From JAMQPK01 sp963782595 (lineage in GTDB: Bacteria; Acidobacteriota; Vicinamibacteria; Vicinamibacterales; JAMQPK01): a DNA stretch of 64,000 nucleotides. The DNA is taken from assembly GCA_963782595.1 (NCBI GenBank), contig CAWAKJ010000005.1, positions 124,001 through 188,000 on the forward strand. The letters are read 5' to 3'. The position numbers were made by a program, and so were the translations under genes. Below are positions 18,201 through 27,253 of this stretch, one piece after another (the first letter of the stretch is position 1; every line of letters begins with the position of its first letter). The notes under the pieces were generated by a model that searched no databases, had not been told where the DNA came from, and saw nothing but the letters and a program-made list of their open reading frames with translations.

Positions 18201-18627
18201 TGCAGGTAACGGGACCCCGCAGAGAGCCGATCAAGTCATGGACGAAGTGGAGATCTTTGGCGCCGGCACGCCGGGCCCGCAGACCGCGTTCTTCGACGTG
18301 CTGGCCTTCAGGGCGGTCAGTGACGTCCGCTTTGGAAACTCGCCGTTGCTCGCGTTCCGCGGACCTAACTACAAGAACCTCGACGTGAGCTTGTTCCGGA
18401 CCTTCGCTCTGAAGAGGAATATGAGCCTACAGCTGCGGGTCGAAGCGCTCAACGCCACGAATACGCCGCATTTCTCGAATCCGGGCACCAACGTATCGAA
18501 CCTCCAGTTGAATGCGGACGGCACGGTGAGAAACCTCAACGGCTTCGGCGTGATCACGTCCACCAACCGCCTGGGCCGTCAGTACGATGAGCGGGAGTGG
18601 CGGCTGGGACTGCGGCTGGGTTTCTAA
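15201..18627 (+). pseudogene. Oar-like TonB-dependent receptor interrupted by a one-base insertion
   Basis: The start at 15201 (MRMVWRGVLL) has a strong SD (TGGAGGAATT) and a signal peptide ending SSAQ. The frame stays open with the regulatory domain (GNVTDESGAGIPGAVVTV), plug and barrel until about 17996. There CAG-G-TAC has one G more than the frame needs: the continuing frame reads into nonsense and stops at 18209. Removing one G restores YWDLNKGESGLPHTLN, the same text as the 30476 paralog (YLNKGETGAPHRLN), and leads to the true end LRLGF at 18627. The repaired length would be 1141 residues, against 1147 in the paralog. It is either a recently broken gene or a sequencing error. It is followed by the DUF1592/DUF1552 pair. 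Confidence 0.85.
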
Positions 18628-18692
18628 CGACGTTGCCCGTTTTGTCTTAAATTGTCGCGCCGGGGCTATGGTGTTCAGGGGGCGCGGCACAA

Positions 18693-18711
18693 GGTGCAAC
18701 TTCGTTGCACC
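18693..18711 (+). terminator. Short hairpin after the 15201 receptor
   Basis: GGTGCAAC-TTC-GTTGCACC is an 8-bp perfect stem with a 3-base loop. It lies 65 bases after the receptor stop and 46 bases before the next start. There is no T-run, so it could equally be a leader structure for the DUF1592 gene. Confidence 0.35.
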
Positions 18712-18757
18712 GGCGATGGTAGGGCATGCGAAAATAGATTCCTACTGAGGAGTGTTC

Positions 18758-21481
18758 ATGACGCAGAAGTTCGGCGCCGTATTGATTGTGTGCGCGGCGA
18801 TAAGTATCGGTTTCGCTACGCGCACATTGAACGGCCAGGCGCAGGCTACGCAGGCGCACGCGGCGGAGTTTCAGCAGGATGTACTTCCGGTGCTTGCGAA
18901 AAGCTGCCTGGGATGCCACAACGAGAAGGCGCAGGCCGGCAAGCTGAGCCTCGAGCCGCTGCGCGATCCCGCGACCACGGCGACCCACACTGCCGTCTGG
19001 CAGAGCGTGCTCGAAAAAGTGTCGGCCGGGGCGATGCCGCCTCCAACAGCGAAACCGCTGACCGACGCCGAGCGGGCCGCAGTTGTCGGATGGATCAAAA
19101 AGCTTCCCGGTCTCACCGCAGGGACCACGACCGTCGAAGCGATGGCAGGGCGCGTGACAGCGCGCCGCCTGAATCGCGTGGAATACAACAACACGATTCG
19201 AGACCTGCTCGGGGTCGCGGCGCGGCCCGCCGACGAATTCCCGGTAGACGACTCGGGATACGGGTTCGACAACAACGGTGACGTGCTGTCGGTCTCGCCG
19301 ATGTTGATGGAAAAGTACATGCAGGCCGCGGAGAAGATCTCGCGGCTCGCCGTGTACGGTGAGGCAGTACCGGCGAAACCCACGCGCCTCGTCCGGCTCA
19401 TGAACCGGCGGTCGCAGGACGCGTACGACGTGCTCTCGGAAGGGAACTCGGGCATGTATCTGCCCTATTCACTTCGCGGCGCGATGTACGGCAACTTCAC
19501 CTTCCCGGTCGACGGCGAGTACGAGTTCCGCCTGAGAATCGCGAACTTCCGCGGCGACAATCAGTCCGATCTCACCGACGAGGAGCGCGCCAAGCAAGCC
19601 GAAGAGCGCCGAAAGCGATTCGAGCAGTTCCGGCTCGAGCGTGAGAAAGCCGCCGCAGCGGGAGGAACGGGGGCACCGGGGCGAGGCGGACGCGCAGGCG
19701 GACCTCCGCGTCGTGAGCCGACGCCCGAAGAACTGAAAGCGCGCGACGAAGCAGCGCGCAAAGCTGCCCCGCCTCGTCAGCTGATTCTCAGCGTGGATGG
19801 CGCGCCAATCATCACAACCGTCATCGAAGGAAACGGCTCGTTCGGGTACTCGCAAGGCGAATTCACGACGCGTGCGAAGGTGAAGGCCGGGGAGCGGTTC
19901 CTGCGCGCGTCGTATCCGGAGCTGGCGAACCTCGCGGACCCGCGGGAGAACATCAATCCCGACATGCGTCGCGGCCTCTTCGTCGATTATCTCGACATCG
20001 TCGGGCCGTTCAGTCCGAGCACGGCGCGGCCGGAGAGCTACACAAAGATATTCATCTGCAGCCAGAAGACTGCGCAGTGTGCGCGGACGATCCTGAGCAG
20101 CCTGATGGAGCGCGCCTATCGGCGGCCCGTGAGCGACGAAGAGCTCAAGTCGAAGGTCGATCTCGTCACGCTGGCGCAGCGCGAAGGCGATTCGTTCGAC
20201 GAGGGGATCCGCCTGGCGCTTCAGGCGATTCTGTCATCGCCGAATTTCCTGTTCCGCATCGAAACGAATCCGACGAGGCCACGAGCTGCCGGGTCTGGCC
20301 AGCCTTCGCCGGAGGCTCCGGCGGCCAGGCAAGACCCGGCCTACGGGCGCGTACGCGCGTCCATCGTCGATCGTCCATCGTCCATCGTCTTGAACTCGTC
20401 GATGAGCAATCGCCAATCGACGATGGCCGATCGACGATCGACGATATCCGAGTATCCCGTCAGCGACATCGAGCTCGCCTCACGGCTCTCGTACTTTCTC
20501 TGGGCGAGCATGCCCGATGCAGAGCTGATGCGGGTGGCCAAGGCAGGCACACTGCGGAAGCCTGCCGTGCTCGAGGCGCAAGTGCGCCGGATGATGGCCG
20601 ACCCGAAAGGGTTCAACCTGGTCGAAAACTGGGCGGCGCAGTGGCTTCAGCTGCGGAACCTCGGCCGCACGAAGCCCGATCCCAAGCGATTCCCCACGGT
20701 AGACGACGAGCTCCTCGACGCCATGCGCACCGAGACGATGAAGTTCGTCGAGACGATCATTAAAGAGGATAGGAGCCTCCTCGACTTCATCGACGCGCCG
20801 TTTACGTGGGTCAACGGCCCGCTGGCCCGTCACTATGGAATCAAAGGCATCGATGGCGAAGCGTTCCAGCGTGTGACGCTCGACGGTGAGCAGCGCAGCG
20901 GCATCCTCACGCAGGGGGCGATCCTGACGGTTTCCTCGTATCCCACTCGCACGTCGCCGCCGGTTCGCGGCAAGTGGGTGATGGAGAACCTGCTCGGTAC
21001 GCCGCCTCCGCCGCCGCCAGACAATGTGCCATCGCTCAACGATTCCAACATTGGCACCGAAGTGTCGCTTCGCGAGCGTCTCGAGCAGCATCGGCGCGAT
21101 CCGAGCTGTTCGCCCTGTCACATGCTGATGGATCCGCTCGGCTTCGGCCTCGAAAACTACGACGCCGTCGGTGCGTGGCGCACGCACGACGGTAAATTCC
21201 CCATCGAGACAGCGGGCACGCTGCCCGGAGGACAGTCTTTTACCGGGTCGAAAGGCTTGAAAGAAATCCTCAGGGCCAAATCCGACGCGTTCGTGAATAA
21301 CGTGAGTGAGAAGCTGTTGACCTATAGCCTTGGCCGCGGGCTGGAGCGCTTCGATCGACCCACGCTGGAAGCGATCAGCCGTCAGGTGAAGGCGAGCGAG
21401 TACAGGTTCTCGGCGCTCGTCATGGAAGTCGTGAAGAGCAAACCGTTTCAGATGCAGACTGTGGAGGGCGCGAGACCATGA
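18758..21481 (+). CDS. DUF1592-type cytochrome-like exported protein
   Basis: A 907-residue protein; ATG at 18758 is chosen because GAGGAG lies five bases upstream (a GTG at 18752 is the alternative). The order is: signal peptide; cytochrome-like domain with CLGCH (residues 50-54); DUF1587 (RRLNRVEYNNTIRDLLGV); a beta domain carrying a Gly/Arg-rich insert (bases about 19646-19723); DUF1595-like region (ERAYRRPVSDEELKSK); DUF1592 (SDIELASRLSYFLWAS); DUF1588 with a second heme-like motif CSPCH; and DUF1585 at the C-terminus. Between NFLFRIE and YPVSDIELASRL sits an in-frame insert encoded by two repeat elements (20288-20452). Such proteins are common in Planctomycetes and Acidobacteria, almost always paired with DUF1552 genes; their function is unknown. 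It overlaps the next gene by 4 bases. Confidence 0.9.
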   Translation: MTQKFGAVLIVCAAISIGFATRTLNGQAQATQAHAAEFQQDVLPVLAKSCLGCHNEKAQAGKLSLEPLRDPATTATHTAVWQSVLEKVSAGAMPPPTAKPLTDAERAAVVGWIKKLPGLTAGTTTVEAMAGRVTARRLNRVEYNNTIRDLLGVAARPADEFPVDDSGYGFDNNGDVLSVSPMLMEKYMQAAEKISRLAVYGEAVPAKPTRLVRLMNRRSQDAYDVLSEGNSGMYLPYSLRGAMYGNFTFPVDGEYEFRLRIANFRGDNQSDLTDEERAKQAEERRKRFEQFRLEREKAAAAGGTGAPGRGGRAGGPPRREPTPEELKARDEAARKAAPPRQLILSVDGAPIITTVIEGNGSFGYSQGEFTTRAKVKAGERFLRASYPELANLADPRENINPDMRRGLFVDYLDIVGPFSPSTARPESYTKIFICSQKTAQCARTILSSLMERAYRRPVSDEELKSKVDLVTLAQREGDSFDEGIRLALQAILSSPNFLFRIETNPTRPRAAGSGQPSPEAPAARQDPAYGRVRASIVDRPSSIVLNSSMSNRQSTMADRRSTISEYPVSDIELASRLSYFLWASMPDAELMRVAKAGTLRKPAVLEAQVRRMMADPKGFNLVENWAAQWLQLRNLGRTKPDPKRFPTVDDELLDAMRTETMKFVETIIKEDRSLLDFIDAPFTWVNGPLARHYGIKGIDGEAFQRVTLDGEQRSGILTQGAILTVSSYPTRTSPPVRGKWVMENLLGTPPPPPPDNVPSLNDSNIGTEVSLRERLEQHRRDPSCSPCHMLMDPLGFGLENYDAVGAWRTHDGKFPIETAGTLPGGQSFTGSKGLKEILRAKSDAFVNNVSEKLLTYSLGRGLERFDRPTLEAISRQVKASEYRFSALVMEVVKSKPFQMQTVEGARP
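20288..20452. repeat. Two inverted-repeat elements inserted inside the DUF1592 gene
   Basis: The first element, 20288-20340, is an imperfect palindrome with outer arms GCCGGGTCT and AGACCCGGC. The second, about 20360-20452, is a degenerate inverted array of ATCGTCGATCGTCC on the left and GATCGACGATCGACGAT on the right. Together they encode about 55 residues rich in Arg, Ser and Ile, between conserved blocks NFLFRIE and SDIELASRL. The reading frame is preserved. Confidence 0.7.
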
Positions 21482-22833
21482 ATCTCATCTTCAAGAAGCA
21501 GCTTCCGAGGCGCACGTTCCTGAGGGGCATGGGAAGTGTTGTGGCCCTGCCGCTGCTCGACGCCATGGTGCCGGCGTTCGTGAAAGCCGCCGGCGCGTCG
21601 CCGACGCGCCTGGCGATCCTGTACTTCCCGAACGGCGTCCAGATGGACACCTGGGCTATCAAGAGCGACTCACAGATCGCCGCGCTCCCGGAGGTGCTGC
21701 CGCGCACACTGGCGCCCCTGAACAAGTATCGCGGCGACATCACCGTGCTGAACGGTCTGACCGTCGATGGCGGCCGCGCGCATGGCGACGGTCCCGGCGA
21801 CCATGGCCGGGCGGGCGCGAGCTACCTGACGGGCGCGCATCCGAAAAAGACGTTCGGCAAGGATCTGCAGGCCGGCATCTCGATGGATCAGTATGCGGCG
21901 AGCGTCATCGGCAACCAGACGCGGTTCGCGTCGCTCGAGCTCGGATGCGAAGAGGGCATTCAGGGCGGCAATTGCGACAACGGTTACAGCTGCGCGTACA
22001 GCAACAGCATCTCGTGGCGCACGCCGTCGACGCCGAATCCTCCCGAGATTCGCCCGCGCGCCGTCTTCGAGCGCCTGTTCGGCGCCGGAGAGATCGAGCG
22101 TGATCCGGTGAAGCGCGCGAGGAAAGAGAAGTACCAGAAGAGCGTGCTCGATTCGGTGCTGCAGGACGCGAAGCGGCTCGAACGGGCGGTGAGTGTGTCC
22201 GATCGCCGCAAGCTCGATGAATATCTGTATGCGGTGCGCGACATCGAAACGCGCATTCAGAAGACCGAGACCGAGAGCGCGCTTGACCCCAGCATGGATC
22301 GGCCGTCGCCGAGCGTGCCGGAGAACTACAACGAGCACACGCGCATCATGTTCGACCTGATGGCGACCGCCTTCCAGACCGACTCGACGCGCATCATCAC
22401 CTTCCTGATGGCGATCGAGCAGAGCAACCGCGCGTACCGCGAGATCGGGATTGCCGATTCGCATCACGGGCTGACGCACCATGGCGGCGACAAGGAAAAG
22501 ATCGAGAAGTGCATCCTCATCAATCAGTACCAGATCGAGCAGTTTGGGTACTTCATCGAGAAGCTGAAGGCGACCAAGGATGGTGACGGCACGCTGTTCG
22601 ACCACATCATGGTCAACTACGGCAGCGGCCTCAGCAAGGATCACGATCACGACGACCTGCCGACGGTCATCACCGGCCGCGGCAACGGGCTGTTCCACCT
22701 CGGCCGGCATGTGACGTATCCGAACGAGACGCCGCTTGCGAACCTGCACGTGGCGATGATGAACAAGATGGGGATTCCTGCCGAGACCTTTGCCGACAGC
22801 AAGGGCAAGCTCGGATATCTGGCGGACATTTAG
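21478..22833 (+). CDS. DUF1552 domain protein with twin-arginine-like leader
   Basis: A 451-residue protein that starts inside the stop of the DUF1592 gene (ATGA overlap). The N-terminus QLPRRTFLRGMGSVVALPLL resembles a Tat signal, suggesting export in folded form. The body has the DUF1552 blocks LAILYFPNGV, HGRAGASYLTG, DSHHGLTHHGGDKEK and MVNYGSGLSKDHDHDDLP, rich in His and Asp that could bind metal. Family members always accompany DUF1592-type proteins. It resembles sulfatase/DUF1501-like folds, but no activity is established. The pairing suggests the two proteins act together outside the cytoplasm. Confidence 0.9.
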   Translation: MNLIFKKQLPRRTFLRGMGSVVALPLLDAMVPAFVKAAGASPTRLAILYFPNGVQMDTWAIKSDSQIAALPEVLPRTLAPLNKYRGDITVLNGLTVDGGRAHGDGPGDHGRAGASYLTGAHPKKTFGKDLQAGISMDQYAASVIGNQTRFASLELGCEEGIQGGNCDNGYSCAYSNSISWRTPSTPNPPEIRPRAVFERLFGAGEIERDPVKRARKEKYQKSVLDSVLQDAKRLERAVSVSDRRKLDEYLYAVRDIETRIQKTETESALDPSMDRPSPSVPENYNEHTRIMFDLMATAFQTDSTRIITFLMAIEQSNRAYREIGIADSHHGLTHHGGDKEKIEKCILINQYQIEQFGYFIEKLKATKDGDGTLFDHIMVNYGSGLSKDHDHDDLPTVITGRGNGLFHLGRHVTYPNETPLANLHVAMMNKMGIPAETFADSKGKLGYLADI

Positions 22834-22860
22834 TACGCAGCGTCCGGTGTAGTACGTAGT

Positions 22861-22878
22861 GTCCGGCTTCAGCCGGAC
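22861..22878. repeat. Palindromic repeat R1 (GTCCGGCTTCAGCCGGAC)
   Basis: Intergenic copy preceded by GTACGTAGT, identical in the core to the copy at 8013. It lies 28 bases after the DUF1552 stop codon. Confidence 0.85.
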
Positions 22879-22892
22879 CGCAGATGACATCC

Positions 22893-22919
22893 AGGGCGGG
22901 TCCAAACAGGACCCGCCCT
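22893..22919 (+). terminator. Hairpin R2, AGGGCGGGTCC family, possible terminator
   Basis: AGGGCGGGTCC (22893-22903) pairs with GGACCCGCCCT (22909-22919) across a 5-base loop. It belongs to the same family as 33927, 37276 and 60088. There is no T-run here. It follows the DUF1552 operon and probably ends its transcript. Confidence 0.55.
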
Positions 22920-23132
22920 AACTACGTACGCCTGATCCAGCCCAACACACTTTCTGTTCGGATTCTTGGATCCCCTAAAAGCTTGAAAGAAACGCTCCTC
23001 GATACCCTAGGAATTCCTTGCTTTTCCCGGGCGTTGTTCTACTATCACGCAAATCTCCATCCGATCGTCTCGCGTCTCCTAGTTGGCACCGCGACTTCAG
23101 CTGTTTGCTGTTTGGCATCCAAGGAGGCAGGC

Positions 23133-26100
23133 ATGACCTTTTTCCGTGTACTTGGCAGTGTGGCCCCGATCCTTCTAGCACTGAACACATTCGCATTCGC
23201 ACAGGGCACGGCTGATATCGTCGGCCGCGTGACGGATACGAGCGGAGGTGTGTTGCCCGCCGTGACGGTTACTGCAGAAAACGTCTCCACGAAGAACGTG
23301 CGCACGACGGTGACCAGCGACACTGGCGACTATCTCTTCACGCTGCTGCCCATTGGTGTCTACACCGTGAAAATCGAGCTGCAGGGGTTCCAGACGATCA
23401 CGTCGAAGGTGGAGCTCACCACGGGCGACCGCTCGCGCGTTGACGCGCGGCTGCAGCTTGGAACCGTGCAGGAGAGCCTCGTCGTCACCGGCGAATCCCC
23501 GCTGCTGCAGACAGACTCATCGACGGTCAGCTCGCTCATCAATGAGAAGACGGTGCAGGATGCACCGATTCCCGGCCGCAACATCATCCGAATGGTGCAG
23601 ATGATTCCCGGGGCGAGCGAGGGTGCGCTGAGCTCGCTGGCCAATGGCACGCGCCCAGATGAGCGCCGGCAGACCTCCTCGGTGTCGATCAACGGCGTCA
23701 ATGACGTCCTCAACAATCAGTTGGTCGACGGCATGGACAACAACGAGCGCACAATCGGTACGGTCGCCATCAAGCCGTCGATCGACGCGATCGCCGAAGT
23801 GCGTGTCCAGACCAATATGTACACAGCCGAAACCGGGCGGACGCTCGGCGGTGTCATCAACATCATCACGAAGTCGGGTGGAAATTCCTTTCACGGTTCG
23901 GGATTTGAGTTCGGCCGCCACGAGAGGTTCGATTCGCGGTTGTTCTTTGCGACCGACAAACCGGAAACGCGTCTGAACCAGTTTGGCGGCAGCCTTGGCG
24001 GACCGCTGTCGGCAAACCGGACGTTCTTCTTCGTGGACTATGAAGGCTATCGGCTGAAACAAGGCGTGCCGACCGTCATCACCGTGCCGACGACAAAGAT
24101 GCGGTCCGGAGATTTTTCTGAGCTCTCGACTCCGATCTACGACCCGAGTACCGCCGTGCGCGCGGCGTTTCCCGGCAACGTGATCCCAACTGGTCGATTC
24201 GACCCGATTGCCGTCAAGATGTTGCAGCTGTATCCGTTGCCGACGAGCCCCGGGCTCTCGAACAACTTCGCGTACACAAATGGGCGGACGCAGAACAATC
24301 ACGCGACTGACGTGCGCGTCGATCACCGCTTCAGCAATCAGGACAGCATCTTCGCGCGGTACTGGTACAACAAGACCGACACGTTGACCCCGAGCCTCTG
24401 TCCACCAGTCGACATCGGTGGACGATCGATCGATCCGACGTGCATCGTTGGCGGCGCGGCCACCGGCAATTACGCGGGCCCCAACTACACCACCGCGCAC
24501 AACGTCGTGGGCAGCTGGGTTCGCGTCTTCAGCTCGACGATGATTTCCGAGATCAAAGCCAACTACTCGAGACCCGACATCCTCTCGCTCGGGCCGAATC
24601 ACAAATCCAACCTCGGCGATTTTCTCGGTATTCCGAACGCGAACACCGGGACCGACGAAACGAGCGGCCTGCCGCTCATGGAAATGCGCCCGACGACGTT
24701 CGCCGCGGTCGGCGAGACGCAATGGGTGCCGCTTCAGATCTACAACCGCACGAACCAGATCGCAGGCTCGATTACGATTGCCAAAAACGCGCACAACCTG
24801 AAGTTTGGTGCCGGCATCGTGTTGCGGAGCTTCGGCGTCCTTCAGTCGAACTCTGCGCAGGGCCTGTGGGGGTTCGACTCGACGACGACCAACAGCGGAG
24901 TCGCCGGTTCAGCAAGCGGTGGCCACGCCTTCGCGTCGTTCCTCCTCGGGTATCCGGTTGACGTGCGCCGGCTGTATACGCCGGGGATGCCGCACTACCA
25001 TTCGAACGAGCCGAGCGTCTTCGTGCAGGATGACTGGCGCGCGACCTCGTGGCTCACCGTGAACCTGGGGATTCGATACGACGTCTTCACGCCGCTCACC
25101 GAGGAGGACGATCACCTCTCGAACTGGGTGCCGTCTGAACGGAAGTTGCTCGTCGCCGGCGTGGATGGCGTGGGCCGAACGGCCGGCGTCAATACCGATT
25201 TTACGAACATCGCGCCGCGACTCGGGTTCTCGGCAACGCTGCCGCGTGAGATGGTGCTTCGCGGCGGCTTCGGGCTCGCCTATTACCCGAACAACAAGAA
25301 CGCCGGTGCGTTCATGAAGAACCCGCCCTACACCGCGAACTACGGGCCGGTCACGAGCAACGGCGCGTCAAACGGCATACCGGACCTGATTCTCAGGAAC
25401 GGGTTACCCGTCGTGAACTTCAGCAGTCCATCGTCTCCGGCGGGCAATGTCATCGGTACTGACATCAACTACAAGTCCGACCGGGCAAAGCAATTCAACA
25501 TCATGCTCGAGAAGCAGTTCGCCGGCAACGTCGTGACGGCAGGTTACATCGGGGCGATCGGCGATCGCCTGCAGCAGGGCGTCAACTACAACCTGGCGCC
25601 CGCCGCGGCCGGCAACGTCAACGCCCGTCGCCCGTACGCGGCCCAGTATCCGCAGATGGCAAACGCGACGGTCCTGAGTAACGTCGCCCGATCGAAGTAC
25701 GATGCGGCCCAGTTCGTCTTCACACGCCGTTCGCGCGGAGGCCTCACGCTGACCACGCATTACACATTGGCACATGCGACGGAGGTGCGCCGGACTCTGT
25801 GGGACTTCAGTATTGAAGAGACGGGCGATACGCCGAACTTCGACGTCCGTCACCGTTGGGTGCTGACCACGAACTATCAACTGCCCTGGGGCAGCAGCCT
25901 CACCGGCGTGGCTCACGGGTTCCTTTCGGCGTGGCAGGTGAATGCCACCATTTACATGCAGTCGGGCGTGGCCTACGCCATCACCAACGCGGCTTCCCGG
26001 ACCAATACGGGTGGCACCGATCGGCCTATCCTGAACGGCGATCCGAATCTGCCGGGCAGCGAACGCACGATTCAGCGCTGGTTCGATACGTCGATGTTCT

Positions 26101-26369
26101 CGGCCGCTCCGCAGTTTCAGGCGGGGAACCTCGGGTTGTCGACCCTGCACGGCCCGGCACAGCGGCGGATGGATTTCTCCCTTTTCAAGGATCTGAATCT
26201 GGGCACGAGCCAGAGGCTGCAGCTCCGCGCCGAGATCTACAATCTGACCAATACGCCGAGCTTCGGGCTTCCCGATGCGCAGTTCGGCAGCACGGGATTC
26301 GGCAGCATCTCGAGCACGGGCAATTCGATCCCTCGTCAGATGCAGTTTGGCGTGAAGTACCTGTTCTAA
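23133..26369 (+). CDS. Oar-like TonB-dependent outer-membrane receptor
   Basis: A 1078-residue protein. The start at 23133 (MTFFRVLGSVAP) is fixed by AAGGAGG and a signal peptide ending FAFAQ. The regulatory beta-sandwich (ADIVGRVTDTSGGVLPAVTV) spans residues about 25-105. The plug region has IPGRNIIRMVQMIPGASEG and LVDGMDNNERT, with the barrel entry block GGVINIITKSGGNSFHGSG. The protein ends in VKYLF with a terminal Phe. It is followed by a diheme cytochrome, a quinoprotein and an esterase in the same direction, so it is the likely uptake component of that cassette. Confidence 0.92.
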   Translation: MTFFRVLGSVAPILLALNTFAFAQGTADIVGRVTDTSGGVLPAVTVTAENVSTKNVRTTVTSDTGDYLFTLLPIGVYTVKIELQGFQTITSKVELTTGDRSRVDARLQLGTVQESLVVTGESPLLQTDSSTVSSLINEKTVQDAPIPGRNIIRMVQMIPGASEGALSSLANGTRPDERRQTSSVSINGVNDVLNNQLVDGMDNNERTIGTVAIKPSIDAIAEVRVQTNMYTAETGRTLGGVINIITKSGGNSFHGSGFEFGRHERFDSRLFFATDKPETRLNQFGGSLGGPLSANRTFFFVDYEGYRLKQGVPTVITVPTTKMRSGDFSELSTPIYDPSTAVRAAFPGNVIPTGRFDPIAVKMLQLYPLPTSPGLSNNFAYTNGRTQNNHATDVRVDHRFSNQDSIFARYWYNKTDTLTPSLCPPVDIGGRSIDPTCIVGGAATGNYAGPNYTTAHNVVGSWVRVFSSTMISEIKANYSRPDILSLGPNHKSNLGDFLGIPNANTGTDETSGLPLMEMRPTTFAAVGETQWVPLQIYNRTNQIAGSITIAKNAHNLKFGAGIVLRSFGVLQSNSAQGLWGFDSTTTNSGVAGSASGGHAFASFLLGYPVDVRRLYTPGMPHYHSNEPSVFVQDDWRATSWLTVNLGIRYDVFTPLTEEDDHLSNWVPSERKLLVAGVDGVGRTAGVNTDFTNIAPRLGFSATLPREMVLRGGFGLAYYPNNKNAGAFMKNPPYTANYGPVTSNGASNGIPDLILRNGLPVVNFSSPSSPAGNVIGTDINYKSDRAKQFNIMLEKQFAGNVVTAGYIGAIGDRLQQGVNYNLAPAAAGNVNARRPYAAQYPQMANATVLSNVARSKYDAAQFVFTRRSRGGLTLTTHYTLAHATEVRRTLWDFSIEETGDTPNFDVRHRWVLTTNYQLPWGSSLTGVAHGFLSAWQVNATIYMQSGVAYAITNAASRTNTGGTDRPILNGDPNLPGSERTIQRWFDTSMFSAAPQFQAGNLGLSTLHGPAQRRMDFSLFKDLNLGTSQRLQLRAEIYNLTNTPSFGLPDAQFGSTGFGSISSTGNSIPRQMQFGVKYLF

Positions 26370-26390
26370 GGGTTCGGAGAGATAAGAACG

Positions 26391-26430
26391 AGGTCGGACA
26401 GGTGGCCGTGAACGGTCGCCGTCCGACCTT
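26391..26430 (+). terminator. Long hairpin between receptor and cytochrome genes
   Basis: AGGTCGGAC (26391-26399) pairs with GTCCGACCT (26421-26429), and the inner part GGTGGCCGT/ACGGTCGCC pairs with few mismatches. It is followed by TTCTGTCTC rather than a clean T-run. It may attenuate readthrough from the receptor gene into the cytochrome gene, giving more receptor than enzyme. Confidence 0.45.
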
Positions 26431-26457
26431 CTGTCTCTGTGGCGTCCGTCTTCTTCG

Positions 26458-27249
26458 GTGACAACGTTGAACCAATCAATCCTGTGTGCGGCGGCGGTCC
26501 TGCTCGGGTCTGTTGCGCTGGCGGCTGGCCAGAACCCCACGATGTTGGGGCACCCAGAAGACTATCCAAGAGTTGAAGTCGCTCATGGCTCGCGGCTGTA
26601 CGCGGAGCATTGCGACCGGTGCCACGGGGCGGATGGCAATGGCGTGGCCGGCGTCGATCTCCGCAGCGGCAAGTTCCGCACGGCGACGACCGACAACCAG
26701 CTGAGAACCGTCATCACCAACGGCTTTCCGACCTCCGGCATGCCGCCGTTCAAGTTCGATCCCGCCGACCTCGCGGGACTCGTGGCCTATATCCGAAACA
26801 TGAATAGCATCGATGCGGGCTCGCTGAAAGTGGGCAGCGCGGTCAACGGGCGGCTGATCGTGGAGACCAAGGGCGCCTGTCTCTCATGCCACCGGATCAA
26901 CGACAAGGGGAGCCGCAGCGGTCCGAATCTCAGCGAGATCGGGGCGGGTCGAAGCGCGGGCTCACTCGAGCGCTCGCTGCTCGATCCGACGAGCCAGATG
27001 TGGCCCATCAACCGGCCGGTCCGCATCGTCACCAGGGACGGCAGAGTGATCAACGGCCGGCGGCTGAACGAAGACACTCACACGGTGCAGCTCGCCGATC
27101 AGGAAGGGCGGCTGATCTCGCTGAACAAAGCCGACCTGCGCGAATTTACCGTCTCCACCAAATCGACCATGCCCTCCTATAAAGATGAGCTCACCGCTGA
27201 CGAGCTCGCGGATGTCGTGACGTTCCTCCTGTCGCTGAAGGGCCAATAA
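26458..27249 (+). CDS. Exported diheme c-type cytochrome
   Basis: A 263-residue protein with GTG as the likely start (no good SD; TTG at 26467 is possible). A signal peptide ends VALAAGQ. Heme site 1 is CDRCH (52-56) in a class-I cytochrome domain, and heme site 2 is CLSCH (141-145) followed by the beta tail RIVTRDGRVINGRRLNEDT and MPSYKDELTADELADVV. The second half is collinear with the whole of the monoheme cytochrome at 377, so this is that protein with an added heme domain. It ends 4 bases before the quinoprotein start. The expected role is to take electrons from the quinoprotein and pass them towards an oxidase. Confidence 0.9.
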   Translation: MTTLNQSILCAAAVLLGSVALAAGQNPTMLGHPEDYPRVEVAHGSRLYAEHCDRCHGADGNGVAGVDLRSGKFRTATTDNQLRTVITNGFPTSGMPPFKFDPADLAGLVAYIRNMNSIDAGSLKVGSAVNGRLIVETKGACLSCHRINDKGSRSGPNLSEIGAGRSAGSLERSLLDPTSQMWPINRPVRIVTRDGRVINGRRLNEDTHTVQLADQEGRLISLNKADLREFTVSTKSTMPSYKDELTADELADVVTFLLSLKGQ

Positions 27250-27253
27250 CGCC

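Larger units (their letters stand above)
22834..23132. other. Intergenic stretch with two repeat families, leader of the 23133 receptor
   Basis: No gene is seen. It contains palindromic repeat R1 (22861-22878, preceded by a partial copy near 22842-22850), then hairpin R2 (22893-22919), then about 210 bases of leader before the AAGGAGG of the next gene. The in-frame extension of the 23133 reading back to 22884 runs through the repeats and is not considered coding. Confidence 0.6.

Noticed and set aside
15201..18627. Programmed frameshift in the receptor
   Set aside because: No slippery heptamer, stimulatory structure or regulatory rationale is seen, and the paralog at 30476 is read without any shift.
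21670..22905. Minus-strand reading of 411 codons beginning with RLKPDTTYY
   Set aside because: It is the R1 repeat translated into a shadow of the DUF1552 gene on the opposite strand.
22884..23132. In-frame extension of the 23133 receptor
   Set aside because: It runs through two intergenic repeats and precedes a strong SD plus signal peptide at 23133.
23517..24794. Minus-strand open frame of 425 codons opposite the 23133 receptor
   Set aside because: Same reason: shadow of a strongly supported gene, no family resemblance and no SD. The 35347-37059 minus frame is rejected likewise.
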